A DNA stretch of 64,000 nucleotides from Penelope pileata. Lineage: Eukaryota > Chordata > Aves > Galliformes > Cracidae. Below are positions 57,209 to 64,000 of the stretch, piece after piece. A model generated the notes under the pieces. It was not told where the DNA came from. It ran no database searches and saw nothing but the letters and a program-made list of their open reading frames with translations. A program made the position numbers and the translations under genes. Location: contig WBMW01005527.1 of the NCBI GenBank assembly GCA_013396635.1, forward strand, positions 2,478,827 through 2,542,826, written 5' to 3'. Position 1 is the stretch's first letter. Each line of letters starts with the position of its first letter.

Positions 57209-57970
57209 CTAATAACAGGAGTCCAGCAGACAACAGAAAGACACAATCAAGCTTTCATGGCTCTTGAGGGACAGGTCATATCTAAAAGATTACATGCCAG
57301 TATTAGAGAAAAAGCAGGTCACTGGTTTGCAACGAGCACTCCTATTATTGGGAAAGGAATCATGTTCGCTGTGAAGGAAGGCCGTGTAACCACTGGCATT
57401 TCCAGCATAGCCACAGACGATAGCAGAAAAATTGCCTCTGTCCTTAACAGTGCTCACTACCTGGAAAAAATGCACTACAGCATCGAGGGGAAGGATACTC
57501 ACTACTTTGTCAAGATAGGCTCAGCCGACAGCGACCTCGTCACCCTCGCGATGACCAGCGGGAGGAAGGTCCTGGACAGCGGGGTGAACGTGACCGTCTC
57601 CCAGCCGACTCTCCTCATCAACGGAAGGACTCGACGGTTCACAAACATCGAGTTTCAGTATTCCACCCTGCTGATCAACATCCGCTACGGGCTCACCGCC
57701 GACACGCTGGACGAGGAAAAGGCGCGAGTGCTAGACCAGGCTCGGCAGCGAGCCCTGGGGTCGGCCTGGGCTAAAGAGCAGCAGAAGGCACGGGATGGCC
57801 GCGATGGCAGCCGCGTATGGACAGACGGAGAGAAGCAACAGCTTCTGAACACGGGAAGGGTTCAAGGTTACGAGGGATATTATGTCCTGCCTGTGGAGCA
57901 GTACCCAGAGCTAGCAGACAGTAGCAGCAACATCCAGTTTTTAAGACAGAATGAAATGGGAAAGAGGTAA
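57209..57970 (+). CDS. TENM2: TENM2 terminal coding exon: Tox-GHH-like domain and TCAP-2
   Basis: 762 nt including the TAA stop, residues 1715-1967. It begins LITGVQQTTERHNQAFMALE, then KAGHWFATSTPIIGKGIMFA, IEGKDTHYFVKIGSADSDLV, VNVTVSQPTLLINGRTRRF and a helical DEEKARVLDQARQRALGSAW. It ends with the C-terminal associated peptide ..GYEGYYVLPVEQYPELADSS.. to NEMGKR. The domain has the fold of Tox-GHH nuclease toxins. In vertebrate teneurins it is carried extracellularly, and a chicken C-terminal fragment has been reported to have nuclease and apoptotic activity when expressed in cells. The GKR ending is the amidation and cleavage pattern of neuropeptides. The centre of the exon is markedly CpG-rich (57481-57840). 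The ..QNEMGKR end is what I remember as TENM2-specific. Confidence 0.98.
   Translation, partial: LITGVQQTTERHNQAFMALEGQVISKRLHASIREKAGHWFATSTPIIGKGIMFAVKEGRVTTGISSIATDDSRKIASVLNSAHYLEKMHYSIEGKDTHYFVKIGSADSDLVTLAMTSGRKVLDSGVNVTVSQPTLLINGRTRRFTNIEFQYSTLLINIRYGLTADTLDEEKARVLDQARQRALGSAWAKEQQKARDGRDGSRVWTDGEKQQLLNTGRVQGYEGYYVLPVEQYPELADSSSNIQFLRQNEMGKR
57836..57967 (+). other. TENM2: TCAP-2 (teneurin C-terminal associated peptide) coding segment
   Basis: The last 44 codons, from QQLLNTGRVQG to NEMGKR. In the literature, TCAP peptides of 40-41 residues from this region act as CRF-like bioactive peptides, released by cleavage or made from a shorter transcript. Visible here are the terminal G-K-R (glycine amide donor plus dibasic end) and the strongly conserved GYEGYYVLPVEQYPELADSS core. 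One change from the mammalian sequence I remember is LLNTGR for LLSTGR. Release in this species is inferred. Confidence 0.85.
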
Positions 57971-58791
57971 CAAATTAACCTGCTGTCATCCTTTGCTGGA
58001 TGAATCAGTAGTCATAACTGTTATCTCCTCTCCTAAGGAGATGAAGACCTACATGGGGGCACTAGGCTGAGCTACTTTGGGATAGAAAGTGGCAAAAAAG
58101 CTCATATTTTTTGAGTTATATGCTACTGTTCAAGTGATTAAAAACCACATCCTGAAGTGGACTAAAGCCTGACTGAAAACTCTAACCATACAAATTAAAA
58201 AGTACCCCTGAAATATTACCCACTTGTTCTGGGTCTAAAGAAAAATAAAAAGAAGGCCTCGTATTGTATTACCTCACTCCATTCACACGTGAGCAAACTA
58301 AGAAATCCAAGTGGGCCACTTTCACTAACCAGCTGATGAAACACAAATGATTCAGACTGCTTGTTTGATAAATATCCAAGAGGTTTTCATTTAAAGCAAA
58401 ATACAGGTGCATTTAAAACATGACTTTGGGGTGATTTGTGTGTAGCAACTGGAGGAGAAGGAGAATGCAAGTGAGAGCACACTGGAAATAGTAAAGGAAA
58501 CTATATTTAAAAATAACAAAACCGCACTTGCACTCTGACCCTCCATTTGTCTGGCCTGACGCTTAACTTATTCAAAGAGGGCAGAGTGTAAAGTTACATT
58601 CAAAATGGTGGCTATAAATCACTACAAATAAATTTCATACTCTGTTTGTCTTTGAAGATTTCCATTGTGGACAGTATAACACAGTTACAGGGTGTAGTCT
58701 GTTTAGATTCAGTAGTTTGTTGGTATCAGTTCCAGTAGAGCTGTGGGCATTGTGTTACACTATTGCAAATGGGCACCACGTCAGATCACCC

Positions 58792-58799
58792 TGTACATA
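58792..58799 (+). promoter_or_regulatory. Possible Pumilio recognition element
   Basis: TGTACATA matches the UGUANAUA consensus for PUM proteins in the 3'UTR sense strand. A single 8-mer can occur by chance. Confidence 0.4.
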
Positions 58800-59062
58800 C
58801 ATCAGCCAGAAGGCACAATCACTGTTTCAGATTTAAAAATTATTAGTGTGTTTGTTTGGTCGAGAAACTGAGACAATCACATTACAGTCACCACAAAAGA
58901 AAAAAAAAAAGTCTAATAAGAACTTTGGTACAAGAACTTTTTTGTAATATACATGTATGAATTGTTCATTGAGTTTTTATATTAATTTTAATTTGCTGCT
59001 AAGCAAAGACTAGAGACAGGCAAAGATAATTTATGGCAAAGTGTTTAAATTGTTTATACATA

Positions 59063-59068
59063 AATAAA
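59063..59068 (+). terminator. TENM2: Poly(A) signal AATAAA of TENM2
   Basis: AATAAA in TAAATAAAGTC, followed 25-45 nt downstream by a T/G-rich stretch (ATTATTTGTCTTCTATTGTG), the usual downstream element. Predicted cleavage is about 59080-59095. Proximal alternatives lie at 58244 and 58627, and a distal one at 60442. Confidence 0.75.
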
Positions 59069-59090
59069 GTCTCTAAAACTCCTGTGAATT

Positions 59091-61440
59091 ATTTGTCTTC
59101 TATTGTGAAATCTCTTAAAAATGAGAAAAATATTAGTGTGTCACTGTCATCTCATACAGGCAGCGTCTTACACGTAGAAATGATCACCGTGGATTCTACA
59201 GAGGGGTGTTCCTGTGACTTCTGGTAAGCAAAGCCCTACATGTGCACCACCTGATATTCTGCTTATGACAACAAAATAATTTGTAAATGCTCTTAGAAAT
59301 TCCCTCTCTGCACCTCATGACTAGTAACCCTCAGATTGCCATGTTACAGTCCTAGAGGTAGTTTAATTGCACCAAAGAAACTTCCAGACAGTTTGAAAAT
59401 GCAGTGACATCGTATGAAATGGAACACGGAAGGACTTGCTGTGAGCCCCAGAGCCCCCATGAAATCTGTCTTCTTTGTGAGATTGCTTATTTCTACCTCA
59501 TTTGAAAATTCGAGGTAAGATCAAAGATGCTCTCCTGAGCTAACAGTCACTCCTGATGATGCTAAAAGGGAACCATACATCAGCGAGAGCCCTGCTGCTT
59601 TTATCTCATTTAAGTATGTAGTCAGAAAGCTCTACTTAATTTTGAGAACAGTTTTGCTTTTGGGGTTGTGGATGAGGTTTTTAATGATTCATGATATCAG
59701 CAGAGATGTTTGAATTGATTATGGACATTAATTCACTCCAGGGCATTTTTAAAGCAGAGCAGCTCAGCGCCTGCCCTGTGTAACACCTGTAGCACTCAGA
59801 GGACATCTGAGTTTTGCTGAGCAAACAGAAGCCCTCCTGTTCTGACCGCTGCAACTGTGCTTGCCCTGTGCAGTGCGTGTGCTAGAACCCCAAGCCCTGT
59901 TCCTTCAGAAGGATGAATCTGGGCATATGTTCAGACAAAGTCCTGTATGTCCATCAGTGCAGATTTTTTCTATGCTGAGAGACTTCAAGTGCTGTTTTCA
60001 GACTTGTTTAGAAGCTAAACCTTAAACAAGTGAAATATTAGGTCGGTATTCCTGAAACTGTTGCTTGTTACTTTTGGTGTAGACATAAACGGTGGAATCA
60101 CGAAGTGGAAACACTTCTCATTATCACAGTTTGCTGCAATACCTTGGTCTGGACTGGTGAGCTGTTTAGGTCATTTTTTAAAACAGAAGTTTTCTTGCAG
60201 TTGAGAGGCTGGCAATGAGAGCCTGTTGCACAGTGCTGTGTGCCCTTTGTTCTGTTACCAATCTCCTACAGCTGAAACTGTTCAGACTTAGAGATTCTGC
60301 TACTTCTCTTTATCCTTACGCAAAAGGAAACTTAAAGTGGAGTACCATTTCTAATATTAATTACTGTGGGAGAGATTTGCAGGGAATGCACACAGAAAGA
60401 CAAGGCTCCCTACCTGCTCCTTTGTGAATAATACTGCATCAAATAAACGCTTCACCAGGATATTCTTGAATAACTTCTGTAAGTGGGCCAGTCATGTAGC
60501 TAAATGCTCCACAGAGACCATTTATCCAGGTCTGCCAATGGTTTCCAAGGCACAGCTCTCCACTTTTGCTCCTAGATGCAAAGAACTTGGGCTGGACCCA
60601 CCTGAGGTCATTCCCCACCTTAGCCCCATGTCCAGCCTGCAGCTCAGCACCCCGGGTCAGCTACCAGTGCCGGTGCCAGCAGTGCCCGGGGCCAGCAGCC
60701 CTGCCCAGCGTCCCCACCTGCTGCAGAAGCGGTGGCTGAGCAGGGAACTGCAGGCAGTCACCTGCTGCCTATGGCCCAGTTTTTGTTGGTCCTCTTCCAG
60801 AAGTTCTGCAGCAGTTCTTCAAAATGCATATTAAATGTAATTGATGAGGCTTTTCCTTATTTTCTTTTTTGTTGAAATGTGTAGTGTCCTAGCCTCTGCT
60901 GCAAATTTAATTGTTCTGAGGCTAAAGTCAGGCTTCTTCTGCAGAGCTGCTGAGCCGAAAACTAAAAAAAAAAAAAAAAAAGAGTATTAAAGTGGTAAAA
61001 ACACCATGGGAGAGAGTCATGTGCCAGCTTTTGGAGAGAGGCAAGTGAATGCAGCCAATTTATAAATCCTCGGCAAACAGGATTTGCAATGGAAGAGGCA
61101 GTTAAGCCATCAGGAGTACAGAAGGTGGCAGATAGCGTACCATAATGCTGTCTGTGCTGCTACGGCAGCGCGAGAGCGTTGCTATTGGAGAAACTATATT
61201 TACAGAAGTTTTACATCTTTAGATGACAGCTTCTGGCAGGTTCTAGTCTAATTTTATAATGGAGCATAAAAAGAAAATCTGCTAGAACTGTGTTGGCTGT
61301 AGTGTTGCTCATAACTGTTGCAAATAGGCACACACACCCCGCTTCATTAAGAAACCACGTAAGTGAAAATAAAATATTAAGAAACGTAACTTAATGCTAT
61401 AAATCAGTACTATCAGATAAATCAGGCTTTTTCACCTGTC
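59091..61440. other. Downstream intergenic DNA
   Basis: AT-rich to mixed DNA after the poly(A) site. It holds an AATAAA at about 60442-60447, a GC-rich patch at about 60590-60780, and a long A-run at about 60964-60981. Short ORFs here show no family I know. No exon recognised. Confidence 0.7.
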
Positions 61441-63599
61441 AGAAATTCACAACAGAGATAGAAAGAAGATGCCTGCTTGCCTCTGTGGGCCACAGTGAGG
61501 CTTTTGAAGCTGTCCCCATCTCAGTGCTTGGTCTCTCCCAGGTGGGGAAGGCAGGGCATTAAGCAGCCAGTGAGTGGCACAGCACCTGGGAGATTTGTCA
61601 CAGCTGTCACAGCGCTGGGCCCTGCAGCAGGCCTGCAGCAGAACAGCCACTGTGAGATCAGCAGGGGTCTCATCCGCATTAGTGTGATGAGTTGGGCCTC
61701 TCCAGTGGTCCAGTGATGCAGGCACCCTTGTAAATCTGATCTGCCATAAGAAGAGACTGATGTACCCTCACTGACCCACAGCATCAGGAAGGCACCCCTG
61801 CCCCGGGGCCTGCCTGCTGCGGCCGTTCTGTTCGCAGAGCAGCCGGGGCCTTGCAGGGCCCTGCGCAGCACTGGGGCTGCGCGGCTGTGGGCAGTTTGTC
61901 CTTTTGCATCTCCAGAGAGACAGGGCAGGGCAGCGCAGGGCCAGGAGGAGGAATGTCCCTGGGGTGGCACGCTCCTGCATGTGTGACCGCACGCTGCCCT
62001 CTGCCATGGACTGTCTGGCCGCCGTCCCACAGCCTGCAGCAGGGGAGCAGCCATCATAGGGCAGCCGTTGGATGACGAAAGCATGGAGTGAGTCGTCCCT
62101 GTTTTCTCAGTAAAACTAAGCTGCTTCAAATGGACGTTTGTTTCTTGATTGTGTCTGATACATGCAGTAAAGCAACTGGGTAGGGTTTTTTGGATTTCTT
62201 TCTTTTGTGTCTGCAGTGGGGCTCCCCATCACCACCACCTGTCCGCCCTCTGCTCCCCCTGGGGCTGGGGCACTGCTCACATTGAAGCCCACGTCTGGCT
62301 GAAGCTGGGCCCTCCTGTGAGCCAGCTGTGGGGGTGGGAGCCCTGGAGAACATACCATCACTGCTACAGGTGGCTTCTCCCCTCAGGCATCTGAGGAATG
62401 GTGGGGCTGCCCTGTGCTGGACGCAGCCCTGCTGTGCTCCTGCAGCACTGCTGCTGGACAGGCAGACGTGGCCCTGCCCCGCTGCCACTTGCATGGGCAT
62501 ACACAGTGGCTCAGGGCCCATGTTTGTGCCCTGTGCCAAACATCGTCCGAAGACCCAGAGGTGGGAACTGCACCGCTCGCCTGCAGCACACACAGGCACA
62601 GGTTGTATGGAAAAAAACCATAAAATCCTGATTTGGTTTTAGGTGAAGAAAAAACCGCACAGCACCTAGAGGCCAGTGACAGCTGTTTATTCCCTTGCTG
62701 CAGGCTTGTTTGCTGAGAGATAAAGACCTCAGCGCGGTGCATGAAGTGCAGTGGGGAGCAGCCAGGCAGCCCTGGGGCCCCGACCTGCCGCCTCCATCGC
62801 ACTCAGAGCGGAGGAGCTCTGCTCGGGATGGGCTGAGCTGCCAGCACCCCCCCGCCTGCAGCTGGGACAGCCTTGCTTAGGGAACAGTGCCAGGCTGACC
62901 CCTGGTCTCCTGGCGTTTCTTTCCAGCCTCGCTTCAGCATGTTTTCATGAGTTTTGCCTTACATACACGAATTCATCCCATAAGCTCATACCACCAGGTA
63001 GTATCGCTTTAATGGGGGATTCCACTCCTTTTTGCAGTGCTCAGGGCAGCATGAAGAAATGCATTACGTTTACTCGTGCTGTGGTAAAGGCAGCTGGAAA
63101 TTTACCATTACAACCAAATCCAGAACCACCTGCCCAAGGCTTTGACAAAAGACGGCTGGATTAAACTTTGCTCTGTCAGAAGCCTTTGTTCAGTTTGACT
63201 GCTGGAATTCCCTGGCCCTGATCAGCAACACAGCTCCCAGCCACTTCCCCAGGAACGTGGGGCAGGAGACAGCAGCCCAGGAAGGGGCTGTGCCAATGCC
63301 CCGGGCAGCGCCCACTGGGAGCACACAGCAGCTCTGTGCGCTGCTGCTGGGAGCGGGGAGCCCGGCAGCCCCAGGTCTGTCAGCGTGTCCTCATGGCGAG
63401 ATGCCCCCGGCCCCCACCATCTCCGCAGCCCTTCTCCGGGCTCTCTCCAGCAGCTCCTGTCCTTGAACTCGGGAGCCCAGCACTGACCTGTGCTCCAGAC
63501 GTGGCCTCCCCTGGGCTGAGCAGAGGGATCACCCCCTGGCCCTGCTGGCCCCGCTCCCCACACTGCCCCAGGGCACCATTGGCCCTGGGACACCCCAGT
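61441..63599. other. GC-rich, CpG-poor intergenic block
   Basis: Composition rises in GC from about 61440 onward, with many overlapping ORFs on both strands (up to about 200 codons) that look like composition artefacts. They share the same DNA in several frames, lack a recognisable domain, and are rich in Ala, Pro, Arg, Ser and Cys. I see no convincing gene. Confidence 0.6.
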
Positions 63600-64000
63600 G
63601 GCCGCTGGGACACCCGGGGCTTTCCAGCAGAGCCCGCCCAGCAGCTCGGCCCTGTCCGGTGCCGCTGCGCTCAGGGCCGGGCTGGACCGGGCTCTGGGCA
63701 GTGTCACCCGGCGGGTGGCACGGGTGGGCAGGGACGGCTGTTAGGGACGGGATGGTGTCAGGGTCAGGGCACCCCAGAGCGCTCTGTGACTGATCCCCGC
63801 GGGTCCCTTCCAGCGGAGGGCTCTGCCGTGAGGCGCAGCACGGGGCCCGACCGGATCGCAGCGGGGTGGGAGCCCATAGGTCACCCAGAGCCGCCCGCAC
63901 GTCTTCCCGGGGGCGTTTATTATTTCACACAGAACGGCCGTTGGCAGACAGCAGGGTCGCTTTCCGCCTACCCACGGCCGCCGGCTCCCGGGCACAAGCC
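63600..64000. promoter_or_regulatory. CpG-island-like segment at the right edge
   Basis: By hand count about 38 CpGs in 400 bases at roughly two-thirds GC, giving an observed/expected ratio near 0.8, well above the CpG-poor GC-rich block before it. This is what a housekeeping-type promoter looks like. The next gene after TENM2 in mammals is WWC1 on the same strand, so it may be that promoter, but no start codon or exon of it is visible. The island probably continues beyond the window. Confidence 0.6.

Larger units (their letters stand above)
57971..59090 (+). other. TENM2: TENM2 3' untranslated region
   Basis: About 1.1 kb after the stop, AT-rich and without a long ORF. The length is close to that of mammalian TENM2 3'UTRs as I remember them. 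It contains a Pumilio-type site (TGTACATA, 58792-58799), a poly-A stretch near 58900, and proximal AATAAA hexamers at 58244-58249 and 58627-58632 that could give shorter isoforms. The 3' end is placed by the hexamer at 59063. Confidence 0.8.

Noticed and set aside
59033..59227. 64-codon ORF spanning the TENM2 3' end
   Set aside because: It starts in the 3'UTR and crosses the predicted poly(A) site. Low-complexity content without a family match.
60442..60447. Distal AATAAA as the main TENM2 poly(A) site
   Set aside because: The site at 59063 has a better downstream U/G-rich element and gives a 3'UTR of the expected length. The distal site would be a minor alternative at most.
61521..62129. 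202-codon antisense ORF
   Set aside because: It lies in GC-rich DNA where all frames are long. It has no recognisable domain, a biased composition, and competing ORFs overlap it on the other strand.
62126..62802. Antisense ORFs of 157 and 139 codons
   Set aside because: They overlap each other in different frames and sense-strand ORFs of similar size. Composition alone explains them.
63222..63707. 161-codon antisense ORF at the right edge
   Set aside because: GC-rich composition artefact of Gly, Pro, Ala and Arg, with no conserved motif. It partly overlaps the CpG island.

Overview
This is vertebrate genomic DNA, most likely from a bird. It holds the 3' half of one split gene on the + strand: teneurin-2 (TENM2, also Odz2/Ten-m2), a large type II transmembrane synaptic adhesion protein. 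Seventeen coding segments, including a 21-nt microexon, can be placed between 10887 and 57970. Every junction has an AG acceptor and a GT donor, and the phases join into one open frame of 1,967 codons (numbered here from the first codon in the window). The frame ends at a TAA at 57968-57970. TENM2 is preferred over TENM1, TENM3 and TENM4 because of the C-terminal end (..QNEMGKR), the NHL linker microexon (NKEFKH) and the EGF8 segment, judged from memory of the paralogues. An avian origin is suggested by two CR1 LINE fragments, one ending in the repeated octamer typical of bird CR1, and by compact introns of 0.5-10.6 kb.

Layout: 1-10886 is intron with no exon that I recognise. At 10887-28651 are EGF repeat 8, the Cys-rich region, the transthyretin-like domain and the fibronectin-like plug. 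At 30203 to about 39720 is the NHL beta-propeller, with the microexon between its first two blades. From about 39720 to 54101 is the YD-repeat (RHS-like) barrel, ending in the RHS-associated core. At 54050-57970 are the antibiotic-binding-domain-like segment, the Tox-GHH-like domain and the C-terminal peptide TCAP-2. The 3'UTR runs from 57971 to about 59090, with a good AATAAA at 59063. Beyond it is intergenic DNA that becomes GC-rich and ends in a CpG-island-like stretch at the right edge, which may be the promoter of the next gene.

Together these exons encode the whole globular extracellular superfold of the receptor. It binds latrophilins and other teneurins across the synapse. The microexon is the known in-frame switch in that fold. 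The N-terminal cytoplasmic, transmembrane and EGF1-7 exons must lie upstream of the window.

I see no novel multi-gene system. The observations most worth checking are a perfect 103-bp direct repeat flanking a frame-critical exon, a strikingly well kept MIR/CORE-SINE-like segment in an intron, CpG-dense islands in late coding exons including the one with TCAP, and the edge CpG island.
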